A stretch of 64,000 nucleotides of DNA from Mesorhizobium opportunistum WSM2075. GTDB taxonomy: Bacteria > Pseudomonadota > Alphaproteobacteria > Rhizobiales > Rhizobiaceae. Below are positions 47,757-57,729 of the stretch, piece after piece. The stretch lies in contig NC_015675.1 of the NCBI RefSeq assembly GCF_000176035.2, positions 3,724,001-3,788,000 on the forward strand. Reading direction: 5' to 3'. Position numbers and translations under genes: made by a program. The notes under the pieces were generated by a model. That model was given only the letters and a program-made list of their open reading frames with translations, did no database searches and was not told the origin of the DNA. Each line of letters starts with the position of its first letter. Within the stretch, counting starts at the first letter, position 1.

Positions 47757-48464
47757 TTACGCCGTCTCCAGATTCATGGTGTCTGAGGCGACATGCCCAT
47801 CGAGGAAGCGGATGGTGCGCTCGGCATATTCTGCGACATCGGCTTCGTGGGTGACCATGGCGATGGTCAGGCCAAGATCCTTGTTCAGCCGCGTCAGCAA
47901 CTCCATGATTTCGTGCGTGCGGGCGGTGTCGAGGTTGCCGGTCGGCTCGTCGGCGACAAGCAGCGTCGGCCTGGTGACGATGGCGCGCGCGATCGCCACG
48001 CGCTGCTGCTGGCCGCCCGACAGTTCGGCCGGCGTGTGATGCTCGCGGCCGACGAGGCCGACCTCGGCCAGCGCCTGCATGGCGAGGTCGCGGCGCTCAC
48101 GGGCGGCCACGCCGCGATAGATCAGCGGCAGTTCGACGTTTTCGGCCGCGGTGGTTCGCGCCAGCAGATTGTAGCCCTGGAAAACGAAGCCGACATAGAG
48201 GTTGCGCAGCATGGCGCGGCGGTTGCGGTCGAGCCGGCCGGCGTCGACGCCCATGAACGAATAGGTTCCGGCGGTCGGCGTGTCGAGGCAGCCGATGATG
48301 TTCATCGCCGTCGACTTGCCCGAACCGGACGGTCCCATGATGGCGACGAATTCACTGCTGCGGATCGCGAGATCGACACCGGCCAGCGCATGCACCTTGG
48401 CCTCACCCTGGCCATAGCTCTTCCAGACCTTGTCGAAGGTGATGAGGGCAGCACCGGCGGCCAC
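47757..48464 (-). CDS. MacB-type ABC transporter ATP-binding protein
   Basis: A 235-aa ATPase partner of the permease. Walker A is MGPSGSGKSTAMNIIGCLD, signature motif AELSGGQQQRVAIARAI, Walker B LLVADEPTGNLD, and the switch His lies in AMVTHEADVAEYA. This is the LolD/MacB subgroup. It is followed directly by the permease gene on the same strand and preceded by the adaptor gene, so the operon is adaptor-ATPase-permease. Confidence 0.94.
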   Translation of the reverse strand: MAAGAALITFDKVWKSYGQGEAKVHALAGVDLAIRSSEFVAIMGPSGSGKSTAMNIIGCLDTPTAGTYSFMGVDAGRLDRNRRAMLRNLYVGFVFQGYNLLARTTAAENVELPLIYRGVAARERRDLAMQALAEVGLVGREHHTPAELSGGQQQRVAIARAIVTRPTLLVADEPTGNLDTARTHEIMELLTRLNKDLGLTIAMVTHEADVAEYAERTIRFLDGHVASDTMNLETA

Positions 48465-48468
48465 GGCC

Positions 48469-49761
48469 TCAGCTCCGCTGCTGCGAGGCGGTGATGACCT
48501 GCGCGCCTTCCTCCAGGCCGGAGGTGATCTCGGTCAGTTCGCCATCGGTCGAGCCGATCTTCACGTTGACGGGATGCGGCCGGCCGTTCTCCAGCACGTA
48601 GAGCGTGCGCGAGCCATCGGTGGGGGCCGTCGCTGCCTGGCGCTGGCGATTGCCGCCTGGGCGGCCAATGCGGCCGGTGAACAGGTCGCTGAAACTCCAG
48701 GGCCGCGCGGCTTGCTGCGTCGGACGGTAGCGGAAGGCGCCGGCGGGCACGGTGAGCACATCCTTGGCCTGGCGGGTGACGACCGAAACCGTGGCGGTCA
48801 TGCCGGGGCGCAGCAAAAGCTCGTTGTTGTCGACCTCGAGCCGCGCATTGTAAGTGACGACGCCGTCGGTGGTGATCGAGGCATAGGAGATGTCGCGGAT
48901 CTCGGCATCGAACGGCCGGTCCGGAAAGGCGTCGACCGTGAAGCGCGCATGCTGGCCCGGCTTGACGGCACCGATGTCGGCTTCGTCGACCGCCGCCACC
49001 AGCTCCATGTTCCTCAAATCAGCGGCGATGATGAACAGCACCGGCGCCTGCAGCGAGGAGGCGACCGTCTGGCCCGGATCGACCGAGCGCGTCAGCACGA
49101 TGCCGTCGATCGGCGCGTAGATGGTGCTGTTGGCAAGGTCGGTCTGCTGCGATTTCAGATCGGCATTGGCGATGGCGAGATTGGCCTCGGCGCTGTCGAG
49201 CGCCGCCTTGGAGCGGTCGCGCGTCGCGGTCGCCGCCTCGAGCGACTGGTCTGTCGCCATGCCGCGCTTGGTCAAGGCCGCCGCACGCACCAGCGCGCTT
49301 TCATTCTCGGCAAGCGTTACCCTGGCGTCCTCGACATTGGCCGCCGCCGCCTTGGCGGCCGCTTCAGCCCGTTCGATCTGGACCTGCAGCTTGGCGGTAT
49401 CGAGAGCCGCAAGCACGTCGCCCTTCTTCACTTGCTGGTTCTCGTTGACCGAAACCGAGCGTATGATGCCGGAGAGCTGGCTGGAAATGTCGACCTGGGT
49501 GAGCGGCTGCAGCGTGCCGGTGGCGGACACCTGGACAGTGAGGTCGGCCTTGGCGGCCGGGACGGTGGTGTAGTCGATCTTGGCCGGCGTGCCGGCATAC
49601 CATTGGTAGAGGCCAAGACCGGCGGCAAGTGCGATCAGGGTCAGCAACGCATAGAGCCAGCCACGCCGGCGCGTCTTGCGCAGACCTTGTCGGTCGAGCC
49701 CGAGCGCGGTCTCGATGGCGGAATCCGATTCCGTCTTTGGCAGATTGACAATCTGGTCCAC
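48469..49761 (-). CDS. MacA-like periplasmic adaptor
   Basis: A 430-aa membrane-fusion protein with one anchor helix (residues about 34-54, WLYALLTLIALAAGLGLYQW), lipoyl halves at SSQLSGIIRSVSVNENQQVK and YAPIDGIVLTRSVDPGQTV, a long Ala/Lys/Glu coiled coil, and a beta-barrel domain. An unusual Arg/Gly-rich insert (GRIGRPGGNRQRQ) sits in the C-terminal part. First gene of the exporter operon; the 101-base divergent gap to the PhzF gene is AT-rich and must contain both promoters. Confidence 0.9.
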   Translation of the reverse strand: MDQIVNLPKTESDSAIETALGLDRQGLRKTRRRGWLYALLTLIALAAGLGLYQWYAGTPAKIDYTTVPAAKADLTVQVSATGTLQPLTQVDISSQLSGIIRSVSVNENQQVKKGDVLAALDTAKLQVQIERAEAAAKAAAANVEDARVTLAENESALVRAAALTKRGMATDQSLEAATATRDRSKAALDSAEANLAIANADLKSQQTDLANSTIYAPIDGIVLTRSVDPGQTVASSLQAPVLFIIAADLRNMELVAAVDEADIGAVKPGQHARFTVDAFPDRPFDAEIRDISYASITTDGVVTYNARLEVDNNELLLRPGMTATVSVVTRQAKDVLTVPAGAFRYRPTQQAARPWSFSDLFTGRIGRPGGNRQRQAATAPTDGSRTLYVLENGRPHPVNVKIGSTDGELTEITSGLEEGAQVITASQQRS

Positions 49762-49862
49762 GCCGGACCCCTATGAAGCGCAATGTCCCTGTCTGCGTAC
49801 AGATCAGGCTTGATGGTTCAAATATCAAATTAAATTTCGCCCATGTTTGGATTGAGGCAGGA

Positions 49863-50771
49863 ATGCAAACCCGGAATTACTTGCTTTACGATGTGTTCAC
49901 GACCGAGCGACTGGCCGGCAATCCGCTGGCCGTGGTGTTGGATTGCAAAGGTCTGGACACGGCGGCGATGCAGGCCATCGCGCGCGAGTTCAACCTGTCC
50001 GAATCGGTCTTTGTGCTGCCGCCGGACAATCCCAAGCATAAAAACCGCATCCGTATCTTCACGCCGGACTATGAAATGCCGTTCGCCGGCCACCCGACCG
50101 TGGGGTCGGCAATCGCGCTGGCCGAACTTGCCGGCGAGGGCGGGGCCGGCATCTTCGTGCTGGAGGAAAACATCGGCCCGGTGCGCTGCGCCGTCAGCAG
50201 GCACGATGGCCAGACCTTCGCCGAGTTCGACCTCGCGAAACTGCCTGAGCCGCTGAAACTCGAGGCCGATCCGGAGGCGATCGGTGCCGCCCTTGGCCTG
50301 ACGCCGCATGAGATCGGCTTCGAGAATCACCGCGTCGCGTTCTGGTCGGCGGGCGTGCCCTATGTGACCATCCCGGTCGCCAATCTCGAAGCGGCGGGCC
50401 GCATCCGGCTGGACAACCAGGCGTGGTCGGAACTGGCGCCGCGCAAGAGCGACTGGGCCTTCGCCAGCCCCTATGTCTACTGCCGCGAGACGGTGAACCA
50501 TGAAAGCGCGTTCCACGTGCGCATGATCGTGCCCGGTACGCCCTCCTATGAAGATCCGGCGACCGGCTCGGCTGCGGCCGCCTTCGCCGGCGCCATCATG
50601 CATTTCGACGGTCCGACGGATGGCATCTCGCAGCTGTGGATCGAGCAGGGGCTGGAGATGGGCCGGCCGTCGCGCATCCGCCTCGAACTGACCGTGCAAG
50701 GCGGAAAACTGACCTCCGCGCGCATCGGCGGCAACGCGGTCAAGGTGGCGGAAGGCAAGCTTTTCGTCTGA
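49863..50771 (+). CDS. PhzF-family isomerase
   Basis: A 302-aa member of the PhzF/diaminopimelate-epimerase fold. The opening NYLLYDVFTTERLAGNPLAVVLD and the catalytic Glu in FNLSESVFVLPP are typical; the later DYEMPFAGHPTVGSA and YEDPATGSAAAAF are also hallmarks. Activity in phenazine synthesis is not implied, as no phz genes are near. ATG at 49863 with GGCAGGA upstream. Confidence 0.92.
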   Translation: MQTRNYLLYDVFTTERLAGNPLAVVLDCKGLDTAAMQAIAREFNLSESVFVLPPDNPKHKNRIRIFTPDYEMPFAGHPTVGSAIALAELAGEGGAGIFVLEENIGPVRCAVSRHDGQTFAEFDLAKLPEPLKLEADPEAIGAALGLTPHEIGFENHRVAFWSAGVPYVTIPVANLEAAGRIRLDNQAWSELAPRKSDWAFASPYVYCRETVNHESAFHVRMIVPGTPSYEDPATGSAAAAFAGAIMHFDGPTDGISQLWIEQGLEMGRPSRIRLELTVQGGKLTSARIGGNAVKVAEGKLFV

Positions 50772-50818
50772 TTGCGATGGGCTGAAAGCGATTTGTCGGG
50801 AAATGACTCCGGCAGGGC

Positions 50819-50847
50819 TGGACATGACGGATGGTGGCGGCTATATG
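50819..50847 (+). promoter_or_regulatory. Predicted tRNA-Lys promoter
   Basis: TGGACA (50819-50824) and TATATG (50842-50847), spaced by 17 bases, lie 30 bases before the tRNA gene. Confidence 0.45.
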
Positions 50848-50877
50848 CCCGCCAACGCCGGTTTTTGCCGGCCGAGT

Positions 50878-50953
<76 letters not shown>

Positions 50954-51029
50954 AATTCCTAGAAGACTTGGTGGAAAGACCCTGAAAGCGGGAAACCGAT
51001 GCGGCTCATCCAAGGTGAGCCATCGGCGT

Positions 51030-51299
51030 TCAAAGGCGATTATTGCCGCGCCCAAAAACGCGGCCCAGAAACCTGCCGAATCGAAAAGCGATGCCACCGT
51101 TCACGCTTTGATGTTCGCCGACGTCACTGCCGGCCTTTCCTCCTGAAAAATCGCTGATGAGCCACCAGAAGAAAATCAGGAAAAGAACAAGAATCCCGGT
51201 GTCGATTGGGCCGTAGGTGGAGTATCCGCTGCGCCAAAGCACACCAGCACACATTGCAGCGATGGTTGCAGCAGCAGCGACTGGATGTAGCTTTTTCAT
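51030..51299 (-). CDS. Small membrane or secreted protein, unknown
   Basis: An 89-aa frame with a signal-anchor-like start (MKKLHPVAAAATIAAMCAG), then a strong helix (GILVLFLIFFWWLISDF) and a Gly/Arg-rich tail. It lies between the tRNA and cobT; no family is recognised. The hydrophobic pattern argues for a real gene, but the ribosome site is poor (AGG directly against the ATG). Confidence 0.5.
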   Translation of the reverse strand: MKKLHPVAAAATIAAMCAGVLWRSGYSTYGPIDTGILVLFLIFFWWLISDFSGGKAGSDVGEHQSVNGGIAFRFGRFLGRVFGRGNNRL

Positions 51300-51387
51300 C
51301 CTAAAACTCTATTGGAGAATCGCCTGGAACGAAAGCTGCCGTCCTGTGGGGCAGCCCTGTCGGCCGCACCCACCGGAAATCCCCTGA

Positions 51388-52398
51388 TTACTTCTCCGAC
51401 ACACCAGCCTCGGCAAAGCTCGCCATCCTGGCATGGCACTCCAATGCCGAGCGGACGATGTTGACGGCGAGGCAGGCGCCGGAGCCTTCGCCGAGCCGCA
51501 TGCCGAGATCGAGCAGCGGCGGCAGGCCGAGCGCTTCGAGCAGACCACGATGGCCTGATTCGGCCGAGACGTGGGCGGCGATCGTGTGGGCGAGGCCTGT
51601 CGGATGCAGCCTTGCCAGCGGGGCCGCTGCGGCGGTGCAGACGAAGCCGTCGAGCAGCACTGGTATGCCGAGATGCCGGGCGGCCAGCGTGGCGCCGAAG
51701 ATGGCTGCGAGTTCGCGCCCGCCGAGCGTTGCGGCCACGCTCAGCGGATCGGCAAGGGCGGCGGCGTGACGCTTCAGGCCGGCCTCGATGGCGACCACCT
51801 TGCGCTTCAGGCCGGCATCGTCGACGCCGGTGCCGCGCCCGGTCCATTTTTCGGCACCGCCGCCGAACAGGGCGGCTGAAATGGCGGCGGCCGGCGTGGT
51901 GTTGCCGATCCCCATCTCGCCGAAGCAGATGAGGTCCAAATCCTTCGTCACCGCGTCATGGCCGGCCGAGACGGCGGCCAGGAACGCTTCCTCGTCCAGG
52001 GCCGGCACTTGCGTGAAATCGCCGGTCGGATGGTCGAGGTCGAGCGGGATGACATCGAGTTCGGCGCCGGCAATGCGGGCAAGCTGGTTGATGGCGGCAC
52101 CGCCGCCGGCGAAATTCGCCACCATCTGCACGGTGACTTCCGAAGGGTAGGCCGACACACCCTGCGCGGTAACGCCATGATTGCCAGCGAAAACGAAGAC
52201 TTTCACCCGGTCGAGCCTCGGCATGTCGCGGCCCTGCCAGCGCGCCAGCCATGCGGCGATGGTTTCGAGCCGGCCGAGGCTGCCCTGGGGCTTGGTCAGC
52301 GTGTCCTGGCGGCGGGCGACCGCATCGGCGGCCGCATCGCTGCCGGCGGGCAGGTCGCGGCAGGCCGCGCGCAGTTCATCGAGGGATTTGAAGGACAT
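51388..52398 (-). CDS. cobT: Nicotinate-nucleotide-dimethylbenzimidazole phosphoribosyltransferase
   Basis: Makes alpha-ribazole phosphate, the lower-loop nucleotide of cobalamin, from nicotinate mononucleotide and dimethylbenzimidazole. The protein is 336 aa. KPQGSLGRLETIA is the substrate-region opening, FAGNHGVTAQGVSAYP and FGEMGIGNTTPAAAI follow, and the catalytic Glu lies in GMRLGEGSGACLA. Named CobU in the Pseudomonas denitrificans scheme. It ends the minus-strand cob run, 39 bases after cobS. Confidence 0.95.
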   Translation of the reverse strand: MSFKSLDELRAACRDLPAGSDAAADAVARRQDTLTKPQGSLGRLETIAAWLARWQGRDMPRLDRVKVFVFAGNHGVTAQGVSAYPSEVTVQMVANFAGGGAAINQLARIAGAELDVIPLDLDHPTGDFTQVPALDEEAFLAAVSAGHDAVTKDLDLICFGEMGIGNTTPAAAISAALFGGGAEKWTGRGTGVDDAGLKRKVVAIEAGLKRHAAALADPLSVAATLGGRELAAIFGATLAARHLGIPVLLDGFVCTAAAAPLARLHPTGLAHTIAAHVSAESGHRGLLEALGLPPLLDLGMRLGEGSGACLAVNIVRSALECHARMASFAEAGVSEK

Positions 52399-52437
52399 GG
52401 GGGAAAAATCTCCAAAAGGGAATCAAGCCAAGGGAAA

Positions 52438-53214
52438 TCAAGAGAGGGCGACGGAAGCGACGAGCAGCACCGCGATTTCGCTCACCTGCTGCAGGGCGCC
52501 GATGGTGTCGCCGGTCTGGCCATCGATCTGGTTGAGGCAAAGGGCGTGGAAGGCGGCAAACAGCAGGCCGAGCAGGATCAGCGCGGCGATGGCGCCGCCG
52601 ATCCCGAGCAGGAAGAGCGGGATGGCGCCGAGCACGGCGCCGGCGATTGCCGTTTCCCGCGAGACGGTGCCGGCGCCGGCCGAAAGGCCGTCGTCGCGGG
52701 CCGGGGGCAAGATGTGCATGAAGGCGCCGAGCACGCCGCGCGAGGCCGTGTGCGCGGCAATGAGGGCGAAGAGCGCCTGTGTCGGGTCGACGAGTTCGGA
52801 GAGTGCGCTCCAGCGGATCAGCAGTGACAGGGCCAGCGCCATGGCGCCGTAAGCGCCGATGCGACTGTCGCGCATGATCTCGAGTTTGCGGCCGCGCGAC
52901 TTGCCGCCGCCAAAACCGTCGGCGACATCGGACAGCCCGTCTTCATGCAGGCAGCCGGTGGTGACCACGGTTGCAACCAGCGCAAGCGCCGCCGCCGGGC
53001 CCATGGCAAGGCCAAACCGTTCCGCCGTGGCAAAGACGATCGCGCCGATCAGGCCGACGACGACGCCGGCGACGGGCGCCGCCCAGATCGCGGCGGCAAG
53101 GCCGCGGCCGCGAAAATCGAACACGGGCAGCGGCAGCCTGGTGAAGAAGACCAGGCAGAGCGCGATGTCGCCGGGGATTTGCCGGGGCGAGAAGGTCAAG
53201 TTGGGGAGCTTCAT
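52438..53214 (-). CDS. cobS: Cobalamin synthase (adenosylcobinamide-GDP ribazoletransferase)
   Basis: Membrane enzyme joining adenosylcobinamide-GDP to alpha-ribazole. A 258-aa polytopic protein with the family motif CLHEDGLSDVADGFGGG and KLEIMRDSRIGAYGAMALAL. It opens with a soluble strand (LTFSPRQIPGDIALCLVFFT) and has about six hydrophobic segments. Three bases separate it from cobB. Confidence 0.93.
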   Translation of the reverse strand: MKLPNLTFSPRQIPGDIALCLVFFTRLPLPVFDFRGRGLAAAIWAAPVAGVVVGLIGAIVFATAERFGLAMGPAAALALVATVVTTGCLHEDGLSDVADGFGGGKSRGRKLEIMRDSRIGAYGAMALALSLLIRWSALSELVDPTQALFALIAAHTASRGVLGAFMHILPPARDDGLSAGAGTVSRETAIAGAVLGAIPLFLLGIGGAIAALILLGLLFAAFHALCLNQIDGQTGDTIGALQQVSEIAVLLVASVALS

Positions 53215-53217
53215 GGC

Positions 53218-54531
53218 CTAACCCCTCGCAATGGCATGGAAGAAGCTGCCACTGACATGGCCGCGCCGATAGCCCGAAGCGCCGATCGGATTGCCCTGGC
53301 CATCGGCGAGGTCGGCCAGCGGCTCGTCATTGCCGGTGGCAGTCATCTGCGCATAATGGAATTCGTGGCCCCGGATCAGCGCTCCCTGTGAGCCCAACGG
53401 ACAATCCGCACGCAGCCGCGCCTCGCGATAGCCGAGGTTCATCTTGCGTTTGGCGAAGCTGGTGGAATGACCGAGCAGGCCAAGCATGCGATGCGTTTGG
53501 CCCGAGGCATCCTCGATCGCCTCGCCGAGCACCATGAAGCCGCCGCACTCGCCATGGATGGGCTTTGTTGCAGCGAAGCGGGTTATCCCTGTCTTGAAGG
53601 TCTCCGCTGCTGCCAGGCGACCGGCATGGAGTTCGGGATAGCCGCCGGGCAGCCAACAGACATCGCAGCTCTCGTCAGGCGCTTCATCGGCAAGCGGCGA
53701 GAACGGGACGATCTCGGCGCCGGCCTTGCGCCAGTAGGCCACCACATGCGGATAGAGGAAGGTGAAGGCGGCATCTTCCGCCAGCGCGATGCGTTGGCCG
53801 GGCGGCTGCAGCGCGTCTTCAAAGCCGCCGGTTGCCGGGGCGAGGGGCGTTGCCAGCCTCATCACGGCGTCGAGGTCGAGCGATTTCTCCGCCATGTCGG
53901 CCAGTCGGTCGAGATGCGCCATCAAGTCATCATACTCACCGGCCTGGACGAGGCCGAGATGGCGTTCTGGTAGATTGAGCGTGGGATCGCGCAGGATGGC
54001 GCCGACGACGGGCAGGCCGATCGCCTCGATGGCGTCGCCGGACAGCCGCCGGTGACGCTCGCTGCCCAGCCGGTTGAGCACGACGCCGGCCATGCGCACG
54101 TCGGGATCGTAGGTGGCGAACCCCTTGGCGACGGCCGCCGCCGTGGTCGATTGACCGGACACGTCGAGCACCAGCAGCACCGGCAGGCCGTAGAGCCGGG
54201 CAAGATCCGCCGCCGAGCCGGTGCGGCCCGGCGCGGCCGGAATGCCGTCGAACAGGCCCATGGCGCTTTCGAGGATGACGAAATCGGCATCGTCGGCGGC
54301 TTGCGCGGCGAGCGCGTTGAGCAGCGACGGCGGCATCGCCCAGCTGTCGAGGTTGACGCCGGACAGGCCGGTGGCGGCGGTGTGAAAGCCGGGATCGATG
54401 TAGTCAGGGCCGGATTTGGCGCCGCGCACTTTGAGCCCACGCCGGGTGAGCGCGCGCAGGATGCCGATGGTGACGCTGGTCTTGCCGGAGCCGGAGCGCG
54501 GCGCACCGATGATGATGGCCCGTGCCGTCAT
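53218..54531 (-). CDS. cobB: Cobyrinate / hydrogenobyrinate a,c-diamide synthase
   Basis: Amidates side chains a and c of hydrogenobyrinic acid with glutamine and ATP, giving the substrate of the CobNST chelatase. 437 aa. The N-terminal P-loop is IIGAPRSGSGKTSVTIGILR, with KSGPDYIDPGFHTAATG. The C-terminal glutamine amidotransferase domain has LPGGYPELHAGRLA and the nucleophile Cys in IHGECGGFMVLGE. Overlaps cobA by four bases. Not to be confused with sirtuin CobB. Confidence 0.94.
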   Translation of the reverse strand: MTARAIIIGAPRSGSGKTSVTIGILRALTRRGLKVRGAKSGPDYIDPGFHTAATGLSGVNLDSWAMPPSLLNALAAQAADDADFVILESAMGLFDGIPAAPGRTGSAADLARLYGLPVLLVLDVSGQSTTAAAVAKGFATYDPDVRMAGVVLNRLGSERHRRLSGDAIEAIGLPVVGAILRDPTLNLPERHLGLVQAGEYDDLMAHLDRLADMAEKSLDLDAVMRLATPLAPATGGFEDALQPPGQRIALAEDAAFTFLYPHVVAYWRKAGAEIVPFSPLADEAPDESCDVCWLPGGYPELHAGRLAAAETFKTGITRFAATKPIHGECGGFMVLGEAIEDASGQTHRMLGLLGHSTSFAKRKMNLGYREARLRADCPLGSQGALIRGHEFHYAQMTATGNDEPLADLADGQGNPIGASGYRRGHVSGSFFHAIARG

Positions 54532-55346
54532 GCCCCGCCCGCCAGTGCCGCGCGCATGGCGACGATGCCGCCGACGACGATCAGCGCCGGCGAGGCGAGC
54601 CCCGCGGCGGCTGCTTGCTCGGCGATGGTGGCGAGCGTGGCGACGACGGTTCGCTCCTGCGGCGTGGTGGCGGCGACGATCACCGCCGCCGGTGTCGACG
54701 GCGCCAGCCCGCCATCGAGCAGTGCCGCTGCGATCAGGGGCAGATTGGCCATGCCCATATAGACGACGACAGGCTGGCCGGTGCGGGCGATTGCCGCCCA
54801 GTCGATATCGTCATCGGTGCCGGCGGCGTGGCCGGTCGCCAGGATCACAGCCTTGTTGATGCCTCGCATGGTGGCCGGGATGCCGGTAGCGGTTAGTGCG
54901 CTGAGGCCCGATGTCAGGCCGGGCAGGACGCGGAAGGGAATGCCTTCACGGGCGAGTGCCAGGGCTTCTTCACCGCCGCGACCGAAAATATAGGGATCGC
55001 CGCCCTTCAGCCTGATGACGCGACGGCCTTCGCGGGCCAGCCGCACCAGCAGCGCGGTGATGTCGTCCTGCTTCATCGACGGTCTTCCGCCGCGCTTGCC
55101 GGCAAAGAACAGCTCGGCATTTTCGGCAACCGCGACGACATCAGGCGAGACAAGAGCGTCGTAGACCAGCGCATCCGCTTCGGCCAGTGCCGCCAGCACT
55201 TCCAAGGTCAGGCAGCCGGGATCTCCGGGGCCGGCGCCGGCCAGCCAGACATGGCCCGGATCGAGCGGGCGCGGCTTGAAGTTCAGCCGCGACAAGGCCT
55301 GTTCGAGCGTGGCGTTGCCGCCCTTGTTTTTGCTGTTGCCGCTCAC
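54528..55346 (-). CDS. cobA: Uroporphyrinogen-III C-methyltransferase
   Basis: Two SAM methylations (C2 and C7) convert uroporphyrinogen III to precorrin-2, the branch point for cobalamin and siroheme. 272 aa. Motifs are [40 protein letters not shown] and [17 protein letters not shown]. It has a 30-residue basic lead before the core. ATGA overlaps on both sides place it firmly in the cob operon. Confidence 0.94.
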   Translation of the reverse strand: MSGNSKNKGGNATLEQALSRLNFKPRPLDPGHVWLAGAGPGDPGCLTLEVLAALAEADALVYDALVSPDVVAVAENAELFFAGKRGGRPSMKQDDITALLVRLAREGRRVIRLKGGDPYIFGRGGEEALALAREGIPFRVLPGLTSGLSALTATGIPATMRGINKAVILATGHAAGTDDDIDWAAIARTGQPVVVYMGMANLPLIAAALLDGGLAPSTPAAVIVAATTPQERTVVATLATIAEQAAAAGLASPALIVVGGIVAMRAALAGGA

Positions 55347-56107
55347 AATCCGTCCCGTCCGCGAAAACGCCGCTGGTAATGGGCGTCATAAAGAGAACTC
55401 TCGCCAAACCCTTCCGCTGCAAGCGAGCGGCCAACGAAGATGATCGCAGTGCGCTCCATCGGATCGGCCGCAAGCTGTGCCTCGATCGTTTCCAGCGTTC
55501 CCGTCAGCACTCGCTCATCCGGCCATGAGGCGCGGAAGACGATCGCTACCGGGCAATCACCGCCATAGTGCGGCGTCAGCTCGGCGACGACGCGGTCGAT
55601 GGCGTGGATGGCCAGATGAATGGCCAGCGTGGCGCCGGTGCGGCCGAAGCCGGCCAGCGTTTCACCTGATGGCATCCTTGAGGCGCGGCCGGAGATGCGG
55701 GTCAGCACCAGGCTCTGCGCGACCTCGGGAATGGTCAGCTCGCGGCGCAGCGCGGCCGCTGCGGCGGCGAAGGACGGGACGCCCGGCGTCAGCGTGTAAG
55801 GGATGCCGTGCTTTTCCAGCCGGCGGATCTGCTCGGCGACGGCGCTCCACACCGACAGGTCGCCGGAATGCAGGCGGGCGACGTCGTGGCCGGCTCTGTG
55901 GGCATCGAGGTAGGCGGCTTCGATCTCGTCGAGCGACATCGGCGCGGTGTCGATCAGCTTTGTACCCGGCGCGCAGTGCTGCAGCAATTCGGGCGCGACG
56001 ATCGAGCCGGCATGGAGGCAGACCGGGCAGCTTGCCAACAGTTTGGCACCGCGCAGCGTGATGAGATCGGCGGCGCCCGGACCGGCGCCGATGAAATGAA
56101 CGGTCAT
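55343..56107 (-). CDS. cobM: Precorrin-4 C11-methyltransferase
   Basis: Methylates precorrin-4 at C11 to give precorrin-5. 254 aa: [60 protein letters not shown]. Its ATG overlaps the cobE stop and its stop overlaps the cobA start. Confidence 0.95.
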   Translation of the reverse strand: MTVHFIGAGPGAADLITLRGAKLLASCPVCLHAGSIVAPELLQHCAPGTKLIDTAPMSLDEIEAAYLDAHRAGHDVARLHSGDLSVWSAVAEQIRRLEKHGIPYTLTPGVPSFAAAAAALRRELTIPEVAQSLVLTRISGRASRMPSGETLAGFGRTGATLAIHLAIHAIDRVVAELTPHYGGDCPVAIVFRASWPDERVLTGTLETIEAQLAADPMERTAIIFVGRSLAAEGFGESSLYDAHYQRRFRGRDGL

Positions 56108-56490
56108 GGCGCGTCTCCGCTGATGGCGATGGCGCAGGTGACGGGGCCAAGCACCGTGCGGGGGCCGAGCAGCCTGGCGCCTTTGCCGGCCACCGCAAGG
56201 GCCGATGCTTCGGAAACCGATGGCGTGCCGGCCAGCTCTTGCGAGAGATCGGAATGGCTGAGCGTGTCCGTCGATACGGCCTGAAGCGCTGTGTCATCGA
56301 CGATGATGACCGGTAGGTTCAGCGCGCGGCCGGCAGCGGCGATCGCATCCTCATCCTGTTTGAGCGTGGCGGTCGCCAGTGCGGAAAGCGCCGTCGTCGC
56401 CAGCCCATGCGCTTCGAGAGCGGTTTCGATCGCCGCAAGCACGTCTTCAACGTTCACGCCTTTTCGGCTGCCGATGCCCGCGACCATCAT
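56104..56490 (-). CDS. cobE: CobE / CbiG C-terminal domain protein
   Basis: A 128-aa protein matching the C-terminal domain of Cbi[22 protein letters not shown] at the start and a late [20 protein letters not shown]. In the aerobic pathway its catalytic role is uncertain; the anaerobic CbiG opens the precorrin lactone. The start at 56490 gives the ATGA overlap with cobL seen throughout the operon; an ATG at 56508 would add six residues inside cobL. Confidence 0.88.
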   Translation of the reverse strand: MMVAGIGSRKGVNVEDVLAAIETALEAHGLATTALSALATATLKQDEDAIAAAGRALNLPVIIVDDTALQAVSTDTLSHSDLSQELAGTPSVSEASALAVAGKGARLLGPRTVLGPVTCAIAISGDAP

Positions 56491-57728
56491 GGTTTTACCC
56501 AGCTCCATTGGGTCACCGGCATGGCCGGCCGCCAGGCCTGCATCGAGCCGACCGGCGAAGCGCGCGAAATGGCGATGCGCGTGAGATCGCCGCCCAGTTT
56601 TATGTGCTGGGCGAGAAGCAGGGTCTCCATCTCCAATGTCACCGCATTGGCGACGAGCCGGCCGCCGGGGCGCAGCGCCTTGATGGCGGCGGCCAACACG
56701 CCGGAGTCGCTGCCGCCGCCACCGATGAAGATGGCGTCGGGCGTGTCCAGTTTGGCAAGCGCCCTGGGCGCGCTGCCTTCCACCACGACGAGGCCGGGAA
56801 CGCCGCAGGCAGCGGCGTTGTTGCCGATGCGAGTGGCGCGGATGGGGTCGGCTTCGATGGCAATCGTGCGCATCAGGGGGTGGGCGAGCATCCATTCGAT
56901 GCCGATGGAGCCCGAACCGGCGCCGATGTCCCACAGCAGTTCGCCGCGCCTTGGCGCCAGCGCCGACAGGGTGATGGCGCGGATTTCGCGCTTGGTGATC
57001 TGGCCGTCATGGTCGAACAAATGATCGGCAAGGCCAACCGTGAGCGGCAGCACGCGGGCTTGCGGGCTCGAATCAATTTCGATAGCCAAAACGTTGAGTG
57101 GATTGATGTTTTCGATGTCGAAGGCATCGGCGCGGGCGGAGCGCTGGGTCTCCTTCGGACCGCCCAGCGCCTCCAAAACCGTCAGCCGCGAGGCGCCAAA
57201 ATCGAGTTCGGTGAGCAGGTGCGCAATTGCGGCCGGTGCGTCGCCATCGGATGTCAGCGCCAGAATGCGCGCGTTGGGTTGCAGCATGGGGCGGATCAGG
57301 TCGATCGAGTGGCCATGCAGCGAGACGGTCTCGATCTCCTGCAGCGCCCAGCCAAGGCGCGCGGCTGCCAGCGAAACGGCTGACGGAGCGGGGATGACAT
57401 GCATCTCACGCGCTTTGACCTTGCGGGCGAGGGTGGCGCCGACTCCATGGAAAAAGGGATCGCCGGAGGCGAGCACGCAGACGTTTCTGCCGGCAAGCGC
57501 CAGCACATCGCGCATCTCCGGATCGAAAGGAACCGGCCAGGGACGGGGTTCGCCCTTGGCGAAGGAAGCGACCAGCGCCAGATGCCGCTTGCCGCCGAAG
57601 ATGATTTCCGCCCCGGCAATCCGCTGCTTGGCCTCGTCGCCGAGACCCGCTAAACCGTCCTCGCCGATGCCGACGATGGTGAGCCACCTCGCGTTGAGCT
57701 TGGCGCCGCGCGGACCCTCAACAGGCAT
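56487..57728 (-). CDS. cobL: Precorrin-6Y methylase (decarboxylating) CobL
   Basis: A bifunctional enzyme methylating C5 and C15 of precorrin-6B and decarboxylating the ring C acetate, giving precorrin-8X. 413 aa: an N-terminal CbiE-like part (TIVGIGEDGLAGLGDEAKQR, LASGDPFFHGVGATLARK) and a C-terminal CbiT-like SAM domain (LLWDIGAGSGSIGIEWMLAH). The frame is open to 57833, but those codons lie in the divergent cobK. Its ATG (57726-57728) is one base from, or overlapping, the cobK start on the other strand. Confidence 0.94.
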   Translation of the reverse strand: MPVEGPRGAKLNARWLTIVGIGEDGLAGLGDEAKQRIAGAEIIFGGKRHLALVASFAKGEPRPWPVPFDPEMRDVLALAGRNVCVLASGDPFFHGVGATLARKVKAREMHVIPAPSAVSLAAARLGWALQEIETVSLHGHSIDLIRPMLQPNARILALTSDGDAPAAIAHLLTELDFGASRLTVLEALGGPKETQRSARADAFDIENINPLNVLAIEIDSSPQARVLPLTVGLADHLFDHDGQITKREIRAITLSALAPRRGELLWDIGAGSGSIGIEWMLAHPLMRTIAIEADPIRATRIGNNAAACGVPGLVVVEGSAPRALAKLDTPDAIFIGGGGSDSGVLAAAIKALRPGGRLVANAVTLEMETLLLAQHIKLGGDLTRIAISRASPVGSMQAWRPAMPVTQWSWVKP

Positions 57729-57729
57729 G

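Noticed and set aside
50954..51387. Possible integrated element at the tRNA-Lys 3' end
   Set aside because: No integrase, no repeated tRNA 3' end and no change to phage-like genes; cobT follows directly.
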